64,000 nucleotides of DNA. It comes from Martelella endophytica. Its GTDB lineage: Bacteria > Pseudomonadota > Alphaproteobacteria > Rhizobiales > Rhizobiaceae. The stretch lies in contig NZ_CP010803.1 in NCBI RefSeq assembly GCF_000960975.1, positions 1-64,000 of the forward strand, given 5' to 3'. This document shows positions 27,878 through 37,954 of this stretch, piece after piece. A model generated the notes under the pieces. It ran no database searches. It was not told the origin of the DNA and saw only the letters and a list, made by a program, of their open reading frames with translations. Made by a program: the position numbers and the translations under genes. How positions within the stretch are numbered: the stretch's first letter is position 1; the number at the start of each line of letters is the position of its first letter.

Positions 27878-28099
27878 TCACTTGGCAGGCTTGCGGGACC
27901 GTTTCTTCTTCTCGGGCGCGGGCGCGGCAGCATCAGCCTCCTCCCGTGCGAGCCTGAGCTTGCGCAGACGGTCGGTCTTCTTCTGCAGGGAGGTCGCCTC
28001 CTCGGTAATGATCTCGCGCGCCGCGCGATCGGTGATCGATGCCTTGTCGGTGGCGGACATCCGGCCCGGCTTGAAGAACTGGTCTTTGGTTGCAGTCAT
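27878..28099 (-). CDS. Small basic protein downstream of rpsU, function unknown
   Basis: This 73-residue protein is highly charged and predicted helical, with an N-terminal DQFFKPGRMSATDKAS motif and a Lys/Arg-rich end (KKKRSRK). Similar short proteins sit beside rpsU in Rhizobiaceae, but no function is established to my knowledge. GGAGATCACC precedes the ATG. It lies 29 bases downstream of rpsU and ahead of a strong terminator, so it is in the same operon. Confidence 0.75.
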   Translation of the reverse strand: MTATKDQFFKPGRMSATDKASITDRAAREIITEEATSLQKKTDRLRKLRLAREEADAAAPAPEKKKRSRKPAK

Positions 28100-28128
28100 G
28101 GTGATCTCCAGTGATGCTGACGGGGCTG

Positions 28129-28371
28129 TCAGCGACGGTGGGCGGCAGCCTTGCGCTTCGGCCCCGGGATCAGTCCCTCGCGCTGGGCGCGCTTGCGCAT
28201 CAGCTTGCGCTGACGCCGCACTGCCTCGCCCTGCTCCCGGTTACGCTTCTCGGAAGGTTTTTCGTAAGAACGACGCGCACGCATCTCGCGATAAAGACCC
28301 TCGCGCTGCATCTTCTTCTTCAGAACGCGAAGCGCCTGATCGACATTGTTGTCTCTTACAACGACCTGCAT
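28129..28371 (-). CDS. rpsU: 30S ribosomal protein S21
   Basis: S21 is a small basic protein of the 30S platform near the anti-Shine-Dalgarno. The 80-residue product has the S21 start ([20 protein letters not shown]) and a basic C-terminal extension of the alphaproteobacterial type (ending [12 protein letters not shown]). AAGGAG lies 7 bases before the ATG. Confidence 0.97.
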   Translation of the reverse strand: MQVVVRDNNVDQALRVLKKKMQREGLYREMRARRSYEKPSEKRNREQGEAVRRQRKLMRKRAQREGLIPGPKRKAAAHRR

Positions 28372-28452
28372 GAAAAGCTCCTTTTCTTGTTATCATATCG
28401 TCCGTGAACACACGAACCTGTTCGAAACGGCCAGCCTCCCGCGGCGCTGCGG

Positions 28453-28484
28453 AAAACAAAAAGGCCGGGTAAAACCCGACCTTC
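28453..28484 (-). terminator. Rho-independent terminator downstream of the cold-shock gene
   Basis: On the minus strand a 9-bp stem with a three-base loop is followed by TTTTTGTTTTCC. One pair is a U-G wobble on this strand but a C-A mismatch on the plus strand, which supports the minus orientation. It lies ~140 bases after the csp stop, so the csp mRNA would have a long 3' region. Confidence 0.8.
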
Positions 28485-28494
28485 CTCACAATCA

Positions 28495-28517
28495 CTGCCA
28501 GTACATCCGTGGTCAGC
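28495..28517. repeat. 23-bp direct repeat, copy 1
   Basis: The 23 bases starting CTGCCAGTACATCCGTGG are identical to those at 28582-28604, 87 bases away. Both copies lie in the 3' region of the cold-shock gene, before the terminator. Confidence 0.95.
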
Positions 28518-28523
28518 GATCCT

Positions 28524-28539
28524 GTGTGACAAATCACAC
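28524..28539. other. Palindrome GTGTGA-N4-TCACAC between the repeats
   Basis: Perfect 6-bp inverted repeat with a 4-base spacer (CAAA). It could fold as a hairpin in the csp 3' region or be a protein site; the half-sites match CRP (TGTGA/TCACA) but the spacer is 4 rather than 6. Confidence 0.5.
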
Positions 28540-28581
28540 GCCGCCATGATCCGGGAAAAACCCTTGAATGCTGTCATCCGG

Positions 28582-28604
28582 CTGCCAGTACATCCGTGGT
28601 CAGC
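28582..28604. repeat. 23-bp direct repeat, copy 2
   Basis: Exact second copy of the repeat at 28495-28517. It ends 16 bases before the csp stop codon region, in the csp 3' untranslated part. Confidence 0.95.
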
Positions 28605-28620
28605 CAGAAGAGCAAAATGA

Positions 28621-28830
28621 TCAGGCCGCCTGAAGGTTGCCGGCCGCGCTCTTTCCAGAGCGGTTATCGCGCAGGACATCGAACGTCACCTTCTGGCCGT
28701 CTTTCAGCGAGCTCATGCCCGCTTGCTCGACTGCAGAGATGTGCACGAAAACATCCGCGCCGCCATCATCGGGCTCGATAAAACCAAAACCCTTGGTGGC
28801 GTTGAACCATTTTACGGTACCTGAAGACAT
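28621..28830 (-). CDS. cspA: Cold-shock protein (CspA family)
   Basis: This 69-residue single-strand nucleic-acid chaperone has the CSD with RNP1 KGFGFI and RNP2 VFVHI, and starts [13 protein letters not shown]. It would melt mRNA structure, especially in the cold. AAAGGAAAA precedes the ATG. Upstream is a long AT-richer leader (~170 bases with no gene), as is usual for cold-shock genes; downstream is the unusual repeat-bearing 3' region. Confidence 0.96.
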   Translation of the reverse strand: MSSGTVKWFNATKGFGFIEPDDGGADVFVHISAVEQAGMSSLKDGQKVTFDVLRDNRSGKSAAGNLQAA

Positions 28831-29172
28831 AACGATTTTCCTTTTCCAAATCGTCGTTGTTCCGCAATACTCTGCGGATTAGATCGATTTTGAGAGGAAA
28901 TCGTGAGAAACTAAAAAGCTTCTCTGACAAAGTCACAAGCAATGGTCGATAGACGTGATATAGGCCCTGGCTTCGATAATTGCAACAGTTCATCAGAGAA
29001 ATAACTTGCGTGCACCGTCGCGAAAGGGGATCAAAACTATGATCCGCAAGGCTTCTCGAGGGACGTTTATTTCGCAGACCGCGAGAAGACGCCCGCTACC
29101 GCCGCCGGCTTGCAGCCAGCCGGCGCGCCAGCACGACATCCTCAGGTTGAAATCGCAGATTCCTCCCGTCGA
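28831..29172. other. csp leader/promoter region and aacS 3' hairpin
   Basis: The left half is AT-richer and should carry the csp promoter and 5' leader on the minus strand. At 29104-29124 a 7-bp stem GCCGGCT with its complement lies after the aacS stop on the minus strand; it lacks a T-run. No gene was seen. Confidence 0.45.
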
Positions 29173-31125
29173 TCAGCTCTTGAGCGCCTCGAGGCCTTCG
29201 AAGCAGGCAAGCGCCTCGGGATTGGCCAGCGCTTCCTTGTTCTTGACCGGGCGGGCGTGCACAACCTCGCGGACGGCAAGCTCGACGATCTTGCCGGATT
29301 TGGTGCGGGGGATATCGGAGACAGCAATGATCTTTGCCGGCACATGCCGTGGCGACGCGCCCTCCCGGATGCGTGTCCGGATCCTCTTTTCAAGCTCCGA
29401 CGTGAGGGTCACGCCCTCGGCAAGACGGACGAACAGGATCACCCGGACGTCATCGTCGAAGTCCTGGCCGATGCAGATCGCCTCCAGCACCTCTTCCAGC
29501 TGCTCGACCTGATTGTAGATCTCCGCTGTGCCGATGCGCACGCCACCGGGGTTCAAGGTCGCGTCTGACCGGCCATGAATGATCATGCCGCCATGGGCGG
29601 TCCATTCGGCGAAGTCACCGTGGCACCAGACGCCCGGAAAGGAGGAGAAATAGGCCGCACGGTATTTCGCACCGTCCGGATCGTTCCAGAAGCCGACCGG
29701 CATGTTCGGGAATGCGCGGGTGCAGACGAGTTCCCCCTTCTCGCCGAGGACGGGCTTGCCGTCCTCATCCCAGACATCGACCGCGAGACCGAGCCCCGCG
29801 CCCTGGATCTCCCCGCGCCAGACCGGTTTTACCGGAATGCCGAGCACGAAACAGGAGACGATGTCCGTGCCCCCCGAGATCGATGCAAGCTGCACGTCGG
29901 TTTTGATGGCATCATAGACGAAGGCGAAGCCTTCCGGCGACAGCGGCGATCCCGTCGACGTCACCAGTCGAAGGCTCGAAAGGTCATGCAGCGCACCCGG
30001 CCGCAAGCCCGCCTTGCGAACGGCGTCAATGTATTTGGCCGAGGTGCCGAAAATGGCGAAGCCTTCCCGCTCGGCATAGTCGAACAGGATGTCCGGTCCC
30101 GGCGCGAAGGGCGAACCGTCATAAAGGCAAAGCGTTGCGCCGCTGGCGAGTCCGCTCGCCAACCAGTTCCACATCATCCAGCCGCAGGTAGTGAAATAAA
30201 ACAACCGCTCTCCCGCCTTCAGCGAGCAATGCAGCCGATGCTCCTTCAGGTGCTGCAGCAGAACGCCGCCGGCCGAATGGACAATGCACTTCGGAATGCC
30301 GGTCGTCCCCGACGAGAACAGGATGTAGAGCGGGTGGGAGAATGGCAGCGGCGTATATTCGATCGGGCGCGCCTCGTAAGGGGCAAGGAACGAGGCAAGC
30401 GTCGTGGCGCTTTCGATGGCAGAGGCGACCGCCTCCGCATCGCCCGCAAGCGGCACGATGACCGTCGGCACATCGAGCGCGGCGGCAACCGCCCTCGCCT
30501 TCTCGCCGACATGTTGGACCTTACCGTTATACCAGTAGCCGTCGCAGCAGATGAACAGTTTCGGCCCGATCTGGCCGAAACGATCGAGCACGCCGTTGAC
30601 GCCAAAATCCGGCGAACAGGACGACCAGACCGCCCCGAGGGAGGCGGCGGCAAGCATGCAAGCGATCGTTTCCGGCATGTTCGGCATCATCGCCGCGACA
30701 CGGTCTCCCGGGCCTATGCCGAGGGCCTTCAAGGCCTGCTGCAGGCGCGAGACCGTGTCCGCCAGCCGCTGCCAGCTCCAGCGTATCTCGAACTGGTCCT
30801 CGGCGCGGAACACCATCGCATCGCCCGGACCGGGCCGGTGCAGCAGGTTTTCCGCGAAATTGAGGCGCGCATCGGGGAAGAAGCGGGCGGAAAGCATGTC
30901 GCCATCATCGACGAGCGCGCGCTCCCCCTTGTCGCCGGCCACCCCGCAAAAATCCCACAGCGCCGACCAGAAGTCGCCTCGCTCGGCCACCGACCAGCGA
31001 TGAAAATCGTCGTAATCGGCAAACAGGCGGTGATGGCGGGCCGCACAGAAATTCATGAAATGGGTCACCGGCGCGCCGGCAATGTCCTGCACCGTCGGCC
31101 GCCAAAGGGGCGTTTCCTCGGCCAT
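29173..31125 (-). CDS. aacS: Acetoacetyl-CoA synthetase
   Basis: The enzyme activates acetoacetate with CoA and ATP, letting cells use acetoacetate from PHB breakdown. The 650-residue product has the ANL adenylate motifs: [11 protein letters not shown] (A3) near residue 263, GTDI and [21 protein letters not shown] region near 515, and the catalytic Lys in RTKSGKIVE near 610. The length and N-terminal WRP start match acetoacetyl- rather than acetyl-CoA synthetases. GGGAGGAGAGG precedes ATG 31125. It is divergent from the AsmA gene. Confidence 0.92.
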   Translation of the reverse strand: MAEETPLWRPTVQDIAGAPVTHFMNFCAARHHRLFADYDDFHRWSVAERGDFWSALWDFCGVAGDKGERALVDDGDMLSARFFPDARLNFAENLLHRPGPGDAMVFRAEDQFEIRWSWQRLADTVSRLQQALKALGIGPGDRVAAMMPNMPETIACMLAAASLGAVWSSCSPDFGVNGVLDRFGQIGPKLFICCDGYWYNGKVQHVGEKARAVAAALDVPTVIVPLAGDAEAVASAIESATTLASFLAPYEARPIEYTPLPFSHPLYILFSSGTTGIPKCIVHSAGGVLLQHLKEHRLHCSLKAGERLFYFTTCGWMMWNWLASGLASGATLCLYDGSPFAPGPDILFDYAEREGFAIFGTSAKYIDAVRKAGLRPGALHDLSSLRLVTSTGSPLSPEGFAFVYDAIKTDVQLASISGGTDIVSCFVLGIPVKPVWRGEIQGAGLGLAVDVWDEDGKPVLGEKGELVCTRAFPNMPVGFWNDPDGAKYRAAYFSSFPGVWCHGDFAEWTAHGGMIIHGRSDATLNPGGVRIGTAEIYNQVEQLEEVLEAICIGQDFDDDVRVILFVRLAEGVTLTSELEKRIRTRIREGASPRHVPAKIIAVSDIPRTKSGKIVELAVREVVHARPVKNKEALANPEALACFEGLEALKS

Positions 31126-31310
31126 CCTCTCCTCCCGATCGTGCAGCACCCTCTGCACCTTGCGGACTTGTCTTATCGCAAGATTCCGGGCCGAGGAAGT
31201 CCCTCCATTCGGCCAAGCCCTTCCGTCTTCGGAGCAAAAACAGTATCTGCAATTGTCTGCGTTGCGGATTTCCGCTATCCGCCACGGGACTGATTCCTGA
31301 AAGTGGTGCA

Positions 31311-33119
31311 ATGTTCGGCAGAAGCAAAGAGGCTGGCAATCCGCAAAGGACACGACGGTTTTTCCGCCGTCGTCCCCTGCGCTATGTGCTGGTCGCCGTG
31401 ATCCTGCTTGGCGTCATCGCCTATCATGCCGTGCCGACGATCATATCGCCGCGCGGGCTTTCAGGCACACTGGCCGATGACGCCTCAGCCTGGCTCGGGG
31501 CACCGGCGTCGATCAGCGGGGACACCCGAATCAGCTTCTGGCCGCGGCCGGAGATCACGGCCACAGGCTTTGCGGTTGCGCGTCCGGGTGGCAGCGGCCC
31601 GCTGGTCTATGGCAATGCCGGTGAGCTCAGCGCCCATATTGGATGGTTCAGCGCCCTGATCGGCAGTCCGACCTTCTCCGATTTCACCCTCAAGGATGCC
31701 GTCGTCATCTTCGAGGTGCCGGAGGGCGACGAGGGCCTGCCGGGCGGCGCGCTCGCACGCACGGTGGCGGCGATGCAATCGGCCGACGAAGAGGCGACCG
31801 AAAATCCGGGCCCGGACACGCTGACGCTCATCAACAGCACACTCGGCTTCAGCCGCGAGGGAGAGACGACCATCGTCAAGGCCGTCAACGGCACGCTCGA
31901 ATGGCCGCAGCTCGCCGGTTCGGCACGTTTTAACGGCACCGCCCTTCTCGACGATCATGCTACCAGGATCTCCTTCCGCGCCTCGAAGGCGGCGGCGCTT
32001 CTTGCCGGTCAGCCCTCCGATGTCAGCATCGACATCTCCAACGACGTCACCCATCTCGCCTACTCAGGCGCCGCATCGGGCCGCCAGCCTTACCTCTTGA
32101 ACGGCAACCTTTCGCTTTCGACCACGCGCCTGAAGGAACTGATGCAATGGGTTGGTGTGGACAGCCAGCTGCTCAGCAATGTCGAGACCGCCTCGATCGA
32201 CGGCAAGGTGACCCAAAGCGGCCAGTCCCTGCGGTTCTCGCCGGCCAACGTCACCATAGCCAAGGCAAAGGGCAATGGTGTGCTGGATGTGCTGCCGCCG
32301 GGCGAACCCGGCCCCGTCGGCATCGCCGCCACCATGGCCTTCGGAGACATCACGCTGTTCAACGCCAAGTCCTCGCTGCCCGCCTGGATCGATGCGGTTG
32401 CACAGGACGCCCAGGAGCAGTCGACGGGGGCAGAACCCTTGCCCAAGCTCGACCTCAGGGTTTCGGCCAAATCGGTACAGCTTTCCGACCTGACGCTCCG
32501 CAATGTCGCGTCAAGCATCATCCGCTCCAGCCGGCAGGCGAGTTTCGACATCGTCGATTCCCAGCTCGATGATGGAACACTCTTCGCCCATGTCGGTGTC
32601 GAACAGGGCGGCACGGCCAATGTCGAGATCAATGCCGAGGGCGTTCATGCCGGACCGCTTTTCCGACAGCTTGGCTTTGACGTGCCACTTGAGACGGATC
32701 ATCTGAATTTCGAGATGGCCGCCGAAGCACTGCTGCCGCTCAGCGCTATCAGCCAGAACGATGTGACCGGCACGATCCGCTTCTCGGCCAGCAACGGCTC
32801 ACTCTCCTGGCTCGCTTTCGGTTCGCTCATCGACAAGGCGCGCGCGCTAGACTCCTTCGCGTTTTCGCCGATGGAAAACAGTCCGCGCGCTTTCGAACAG
32901 CTTAAGGGTGAGGCCCGCCTCGCCGGATCGACACTCGAACTTCAGTCAGTGACGATGCAAAGCGGCAACGACACGATCACGCTCGATGGCACGCTCGACA
33001 CGATGACCGGCGCGATCAAGGCCGACGTCACGATCGCCAACAGGGCGAACGAGGCCAACCCGATCAACCTTGAGATCACCGGCAATGCGCTGGCGGCATT
33101 TGCCCGCAGGCTCGATTGA
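31311..33119 (+). CDS. AsmA family envelope protein
   Basis: This 602-residue protein has a basic N-terminus, one membrane anchor (about residues 25-45), and a large periplasmic part of beta-rich AsmA/DUF748-type repeats, with the C-terminal AsmA_2 region ([19 protein letters not shown]). AsmA-like proteins form bridges that move phospholipid between membranes. It is shorter than TamB or YhdP. It stands alone, divergent from aacS. Confidence 0.85.
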   Translation: MFGRSKEAGNPQRTRRFFRRRPLRYVLVAVILLGVIAYHAVPTIISPRGLSGTLADDASAWLGAPASISGDTRISFWPRPEITATGFAVARPGGSGPLVYGNAGELSAHIGWFSALIGSPTFSDFTLKDAVVIFEVPEGDEGLPGGALARTVAAMQSADEEATENPGPDTLTLINSTLGFSREGETTIVKAVNGTLEWPQLAGSARFNGTALLDDHATRISFRASKAAALLAGQPSDVSIDISNDVTHLAYSGAASGRQPYLLNGNLSLSTTRLKELMQWVGVDSQLLSNVETASIDGKVTQSGQSLRFSPANVTIAKAKGNGVLDVLPPGEPGPVGIAATMAFGDITLFNAKSSLPAWIDAVAQDAQEQSTGAEPLPKLDLRVSAKSVQLSDLTLRNVASSIIRSSRQASFDIVDSQLDDGTLFAHVGVEQGGTANVEINAEGVHAGPLFRQLGFDVPLETDHLNFEMAAEALLPLSAISQNDVTGTIRFSASNGSLSWLAFGSLIDKARALDSFAFSPMENSPRAFEQLKGEARLAGSTLELQSVTMQSGNDTITLDGTLDTMTGAIKADVTIANRANEANPINLEITGNALAAFARRLD

Positions 33120-33171
33120 AAACGGGCGCGGCAAAGGCCACGCCCGTCCGGCATCATGGATGCGTCGCGCG

Positions 33172-33804
33172 TCAGAAACGGTAGCTGACGCCGATCTGTG
33201 CGACCGGATAGAACTTGTAGTCGCTGATCTTGTCGCGGAAGTTGTCGATGTTGTTCTGCAGCGACTGGTAGACCGGGCCATCCCAGTATTCGTCGAGCTG
33301 CGGTGTGCCCATGTAATAGGCGCCGAGGGCGAAGTCGATCGACACCTTCTCGTTGACCTTGGCGCCGTAGCCGACGCCCAGATAGGGCTGAAATTCGTAT
33401 TCCGGAGAAAGTTTCACCAGAACGCTGCGGTTGGTGCCGAGCGAGGGGTCATACTTGGTGAAGGTTAGATCGGCTGACGGATCGGCCCAGCGGGCACCAG
33501 CTGAAAGCCTGAAATTGGAGCCATTGACGTAATAGTCGAAGGTTGCTCCGAGGCCGAACAGCTTCGCATTGCCGTCATAGGTCGTGCCCTGATACGTCCC
33601 CGACGGGTGGAACCCGAAGCCGTTGATCGAACCGGTAACACCGAAACTCTCATTGAACTTGTAACCGCCCTCAAGGCCGAAGCCCAATGTGCCAAGTGTT
33701 GGCTTGATCGAAGCTTCCTGTGCAGACGCCGCGGAGGCCGTCATGACCGCCGCAGCACATACTAGCGAAAGAAAGCCGCCGCGCTTTGCAAAATTCGCTT
33801 TCAT
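33172..33804 (-). CDS. Outer-membrane beta-barrel protein
   Basis: This 210-residue protein has a Sec signal peptide (to about residue 29, SAASAQ), alternating beta strands (GFGLEGGYKF, LFGLGATFDYY, YLGVGYGAKV), and a C-terminal Phe (IGVSYRF), the Bam signal. It is like OmpW or a small Omp25-type porin in size. Function unknown. AGGAGAGCGGGAACTG precedes the ATG. Confidence 0.85.
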   Translation of the reverse strand: MKANFAKRGGFLSLVCAAAVMTASAASAQEASIKPTLGTLGFGLEGGYKFNESFGVTGSINGFGFHPSGTYQGTTYDGNAKLFGLGATFDYYVNGSNFRLSAGARWADPSADLTFTKYDPSLGTNRSVLVKLSPEYEFQPYLGVGYGAKVNEKVSIDFALGAYYMGTPQLDEYWDGPVYQSLQNNIDNFRDKISDYKFYPVAQIGVSYRF

Positions 33805-33990
33805 CAGTTCCCGCTCTCCTGGGTTCGAAACAATTCCTCGTGGTTCAATTTATATGAGATTGTGGTTAATAACTTTATACTAAATTAAAGAGCAGCCAGT
33901 CCCTGGAAGAAAATCAAGCAAAATCCGGCATTTTTTGCTTCCGTTGCTGCGGTTCTGTACGTCAAAGCGCACGGAACCACGCTTCCGCGA

Positions 33991-34863
33991 CTACTCGGTC
34001 TCGGCGCGCCTGCCGGCATAGAGCGCCGAGCGCGCCTTGATGAAATGCATGAGGCGATCGGCAACAATGCGGATTTCGGGGCGATAGCGATCCTCCTCAT
34101 GCGTCACCAGCCACTGGGGCTGGGTGAGCATTTCGATGATCGGACCGGCGCGTTCCAGACGCGGCGAGACATCGCCGATGAAGCATGGCAGTACGGCGAT
34201 GCCGGCACCGGCCTCGGCGAGATCGAGTACGCTGCGCGGCCGGCTGGCGGTCATGACGATGTCGGCGGCATGGTGTTCGTGGGGCCAGCGCAGATAGGCC
34301 GAAACGGCGGCATCCTGAGTGACAGCGAGCCAGCGATGGGCGACCGACAGCGGGGCGTTCTTTGCCCGAAACGGGGCATAGGCGACGCTGCAAAGACGGA
34401 TCGAAGCGAGGTTCAGTTCCTCCGGCTCGAACGAGCGGATGCCGATGTCGTTTTCGCGGTGGGCAAGGTTCGCCCGCGCCTCGCCGACAAGGAATTGCAG
34501 GCGGAACGTGTCGCCTTCGCGGCAGAACTCGTTGATGTGGGCACTGACCAGAAACGCATTCCAGGTGCCGATCGCCAGCCGCACCAGCGCCGGCGCCGCC
34601 GCTTCGCCGCGCCAGTCATCGACCCGCCTGAGGTTACCGTCGGCCTCGCCGAGCAAGGCCTGCAGCCTTTCGCCATCCGCCGTCAGCCGGTAGCCCGCCT
34701 GGCTGCGCAGGAACAGGGATCGGCCGGTCAGGCGCTCGAGATCCAGCATGTGCCGGCCAAGCGTCGCGGGACTGAGGCCAGTTTCAGCGGCAGCGCCAGA
34801 AAGCCCGCCATTGCGGCAGACGGAGAGGAAAAGCTGGTAATGGGACCACGGGATGTTTTTCAT
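33991..34863 (-). CDS. LysR-type transcriptional regulator
   Basis: This 290-residue regulator has an N-terminal winged HTH (residues ~5-62, LFLSVCRNGGLSGAAAETGLSPATLGRHM) and a periplasmic-binding-like effector domain. The HTH is of the type in which recognition is PATLGRHML rather than the usual QPAVSRQI. It is divergent from the small gene at 34953, which it probably controls. The ATG chosen at 34863 begins MKNIPWSHYQLF. Confidence 0.9.
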   Translation of the reverse strand: MKNIPWSHYQLFLSVCRNGGLSGAAAETGLSPATLGRHMLDLERLTGRSLFLRSQAGYRLTADGERLQALLGEADGNLRRVDDWRGEAAAPALVRLAIGTWNAFLVSAHINEFCREGDTFRLQFLVGEARANLAHRENDIGIRSFEPEELNLASIRLCSVAYAPFRAKNAPLSVAHRWLAVTQDAAVSAYLRWPHEHHAADIVMTASRPRSVLDLAEAGAGIAVLPCFIGDVSPRLERAGPIIEMLTQPQWLVTHEEDRYRPEIRIVADRLMHFIKARSALYAGRRAETE

Positions 34864-34952
34864 GGATGAAAAATACCCTGCGTTTCGCCCTGTATCAAAC
34901 AGCAAATATGATCGCTAATAAAAGGGATGCCTCAAAACACCAGGAGACATCC

Positions 34953-35210
34953 ATGATGCCGATCACCCGACAGGATTCGCCCTCTCAACGCCCTATCAGC
35001 CGCCCCTATGTCATCGAGGACCAGCTGAATCTGCGGTATCTCAGCGAAGACGAGTACTACCGGACCTTCGCCGAACCGCTGCCTCTCCCAGCCCATGCCG
35101 CCACGCGGCTTTTTCGCTTTCTGATGCGCCTGATGGTCACAAGGCCTCGGCCGCGGCATCGCCCGATGCCCAGGCCCACTGGAAATTGTAGCCGCCCAGC
35201 CAGCCGGTGA
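34953..35210 (+). CDS. Small protein divergent from the LysR regulator, function unknown
   Basis: This 85-residue product starts at an ATG with AGGAGA 5 bases upstream, a strong ribosome site that argues it is real. It has acidic/aromatic YVIEDQLNLRYLSEDEYYRTF, then a hydrophobic-basic FRFLMRLMVTRPRPRHRP part. The last ~25 codons overlap the 3' end of the convergent BaiN-like gene (by 74 bases), so the C-terminus is constrained by overlap. No family recognised. Confidence 0.55.
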   Translation: MMPITRQDSPSQRPISRPYVIEDQLNLRYLSEDEYYRTFAEPLPLPAHAATRLFRFLMRLMVTRPRPRHRPMPRPTGNCSRPASR

Positions 35211-36318
35211 CATCGACGCACTCACCGATGAAAAACAGACCCGGAACGTCCTTCGCCTCCATCGTCTTCGAGGAAAGCGCATTCGTGTCGACGCCGCCAA
35301 GGGTCACTTCTGCGGTGCGGTAGCCCTCGGTGCCAGCGGGTTTCAGGCGCCAGTCCTGGATCGATGCCGCCAGCCGATGCAGGGCCTTGTCCGGCGTATC
35401 GGCGAGCGCCTTTTCGGCACCGGCCTTTTCTGCGAAATACTGGGCGAGACGTTTGGGCAGATGGGTCGACAGCGCCGTGACCGCCGCCTGTCGCCCGTTT
35501 TCGCGCTTCGCGTCGATCAGAACGGCGGCCAGATCGGTCTCGGGCAACATCGCCACCGCGATCTCGTCACCGGGCTGCCAAAAGGAGGAAATCTGCAGTA
35601 CGGCAGGGCCGGAAAGGCCGCGATGGGTGATCAGCATCGCCTCGCGGAAACGCGTCTTGCCGCAGCGGATTTCGGATGCGATGCCTATGCCGGAGAGCGG
35701 CTGCAGTGATGCCTGCAAGGCGGGATCGAGGGTAAACGGCACGAGCCCTGCGCGCGTCTCCGTCACCGGCACGCCGAATTTGGCAGCGACGTCATAGGCA
35801 AAGCCCGTCGCACCCATTTTCGGGATCGACTTGCCGCCCGTGGCGATGACCAGAGCCGCCGCCCGGATCGTCTCTTCTTCGAGGTCGATGCGGAAACCGC
35901 CCTCCTGCCGCTCAAGCCCGGTCACGGGCGTCCCGAAACGGTTTTCGACGCCGCCTGCCGCGCACTCTTCGATCAGCATCGCCACGATCTGCTTTGCCGA
36001 ACCGTCACAAAAGAGCTGCCCGAGCGTCTTCTCATGCCAGGCGATGCCGTGGCGTTCTACAAGGGCGATGAAGTCGGACGGCCGATAGCGCGACAGTGCC
36101 GACTTGGCGAAATGCGGATTGCCGGAAAGGTAGTTGCCGGGACCGGCATGAATATTGGTGAAGTTGCAGCGTCCGCCGCCGGAGATCCGGATCTTCTCGC
36201 CGGGCGCCTTTGCGTGATCGATGAGGAGCACGCGACGACCGTGTTTGCCGGCGCGCGCGGCACACATCAGTCCCGCGGCTCCGGCGCCGATGACCACCAC
36301 GTCGAACTGCTTCATCAT
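35137..36318 (-). CDS. BaiN/RdsA (HI0933-type) NAD(P)/FAD-dependent oxidoreductase
   Basis: This 393-residue flavoprotein has an N-terminal FAD motif (VVVIGAGAAGLMCAARAGKHG), then the family mark EKIRISGGGRCNFTN near residue 43, GKSIPKMGATGFAYD near 165, and a C-terminal LFFIGECVDVTGWLGGYNFQWAWASG. These are the HI0933 signatures. The physiological substrate of such proteins is mostly unknown. It is divergent from puuA. Confidence 0.9.
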   Translation of the reverse strand: MMKQFDVVVIGAGAAGLMCAARAGKHGRRVLLIDHAKAPGEKIRISGGGRCNFTNIHAGPGNYLSGNPHFAKSALSRYRPSDFIALVERHGIAWHEKTLGQLFCDGSAKQIVAMLIEECAAGGVENRFGTPVTGLERQEGGFRIDLEEETIRAAALVIATGGKSIPKMGATGFAYDVAAKFGVPVTETRAGLVPFTLDPALQASLQPLSGIGIASEIRCGKTRFREAMLITHRGLSGPAVLQISSFWQPGDEIAVAMLPETDLAAVLIDAKRENGRQAAVTALSTHLPKRLAQYFAEKAGAEKALADTPDKALHRLAASIQDWRLKPAGTEGYRTAEVTLGGVDTNALSSKTMEAKDVPGLFFIGECVDVTGWLGGYNFQWAWASGDAAAEAL

Positions 36319-36443
36319 TTCGGTCGCCTGTTGTGAACTGCCGCTTTGTTCTGTCTCAGACCGAGAAAGTCAACAGGAGGGCCTCGCCAAGTCGATTGAG
36401 GGCGCTATGATAGGGCAAAACAACAGGATAACCGGCGAACAAC

Positions 36444-37901
36444 ATGCCAGCCAAGAAATCGACGTTCAAGACCGCAGGCAAGACACATTCGGGCACCGGC
36501 AGGGCGGGCAAGAAGCCCGGAATGTCCACCTCCCTCATCCCGCCACGCGGCGTCAGCGACTGGAAGGATGCCGCCCGCTTTCTGCGCGCACGCGGTATCG
36601 AGGACATCGAATGCATCACCCCCGATCTTGCCGGCGTGCCGCGCGGCAAGATGATGCCAACCTCGAAATTCACCTCGAACACGTCACTGGCGCTGCCTTC
36701 GGCGCTCTATCGCCACACGATTTCGGGGGACTATCCGGATGAGCATGGCGGCTTCCGCTACGAGCCGCGCGACAGCGACCTCAAGCTCGTCCCGGACCTT
36801 TCCACGCTGACCACGGTTCCGTGGGAAAGCGACCCGACCGCACAGGTCATCTGCGATGTCGTCGGTTCCGACGGCGAGGATGTGCCCTATACGCCGCGCT
36901 CGGTGCTGAAGCGGGTGCTGTCGCTCTATGAGAAGCGCGGCTGGCGGCCGGTCGTCGCCCCGGAAATCGAGTTCTATCTCGTCGCCCAGACCGATGACCC
37001 GGACCTGCCTCTGTCGCCGCCGATCGGCCGCTCCGGACGCCCGATCGTCGCCGGCCAGGCCTACTCGATCGCCGGCATCAACGAGTTCGACGAGCTGATC
37101 GACGACATCTATCATTTCTGCGAGGCGCAGGGTCTCGAGATCGACACGCTGATCCATGAGGAAGGGCCGGCGCAGCTCGAGATCAACCTGCGTCATGGCG
37201 ATCCGCTCGAACTTGCCGACCAGGTGTTCTATTTCAAGCGCACCATCCGCGAAGCCGCGATCAAGCACGGCACCTTCGCGACCTTCATGGCCAAGCCGAT
37301 GCAGGGCCAGCCGGGCTCGGCGATGCACATCCACCAGTCGCTGGTGGACATCGAGACCGGTCGCAACGTGTTCTCGCTCGAAAACGGCGAGCCGTCACCC
37401 GAGTTCTTCCACTTCATCGGCGGCATGCAGAAATACGTGCCTTCGACGCTGGTGATGATGGCGCCCTATGTGAATTCGTATCGCCGCCTGACGCCCGACA
37501 TGGCCTGCCCGGTCAACACCGCCTGGGGTTATGACAACCGCACGACCGCCTTCCGCATCCCGGTCTCCGATCCGGTCGCCCGCCGCGTCGAGAACCGGCT
37601 GCCGAGCTCCGACGCCAACCCCTATCTGGCGCTGGCGGCATCGCTTGCCTGCGGCTATCTCGGCATCGAGAACCAGGTCGATCCCTCGGCGCCCACGGCG
37701 GACACCGCCAACGAGGGTGACATCGACCTGCCGCGCGGACTTCTGGAAGCGCTCGCGCTGCTGGAAGACGAGCCGGCGCTGACGTCGGTGCTGTCCGGCG
37801 AGTTCATCGACCTTTACGCCGGCATCAAGCGCGGCGAATTCGAAACCTTCATGGAGGTCATTTCTCCCTGGGAAAGGGAATTTTTGCTTCTTCATGTATA
37901 A
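36444..37901 (+). CDS. puuA: Glutamine-synthetase-family enzyme (gamma-glutamylputrescine synthetase-like)
   Basis: This 485-residue ATP-dependent ligase has the GS fold: metal-binding Glu in PEIEFYLV, EEGPAQLEINL near residue 235, HIHQSL near 297, and a C-terminal RVENRLPSSDANPYLALAA. PuuA joins glutamate to putrescine as the first step of the Puu polyamine pathway. The next gene encodes a PuuB-like oxidase, which supports this role, but related GS-like enzymes in rhizobia use other amines. An N-terminal ~30-residue basic extension (Lys/Thr/Gly-rich) is unusual and may mean the true start is further in. Confidence 0.82.
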   Translation: MPAKKSTFKTAGKTHSGTGRAGKKPGMSTSLIPPRGVSDWKDAARFLRARGIEDIECITPDLAGVPRGKMMPTSKFTSNTSLALPSALYRHTISGDYPDEHGGFRYEPRDSDLKLVPDLSTLTTVPWESDPTAQVICDVVGSDGEDVPYTPRSVLKRVLSLYEKRGWRPVVAPEIEFYLVAQTDDPDLPLSPPIGRSGRPIVAGQAYSIAGINEFDELIDDIYHFCEAQGLEIDTLIHEEGPAQLEINLRHGDPLELADQVFYFKRTIREAAIKHGTFATFMAKPMQGQPGSAMHIHQSLVDIETGRNVFSLENGEPSPEFFHFIGGMQKYVPSTLVMMAPYVNSYRRLTPDMACPVNTAWGYDNRTTAFRIPVSDPVARRVENRLPSSDANPYLALAASLACGYLGIENQVDPSAPTADTANEGDIDLPRGLLEALALLEDEPALTSVLSGEFIDLYAGIKRGEFETFMEVISPWEREFLLLHV

Positions 37902-37954
37902 TTGACGGCATGGATTCGATTGCGCTTACAGAAAAAGACCGGAGAAGAGCACCC

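Noticed and set aside
28524-28539. CRP site at the TGTGA/TCACA palindrome
   Set aside because: The spacer is 4 instead of 6 bases and it lies downstream of csp, not at a promoter.
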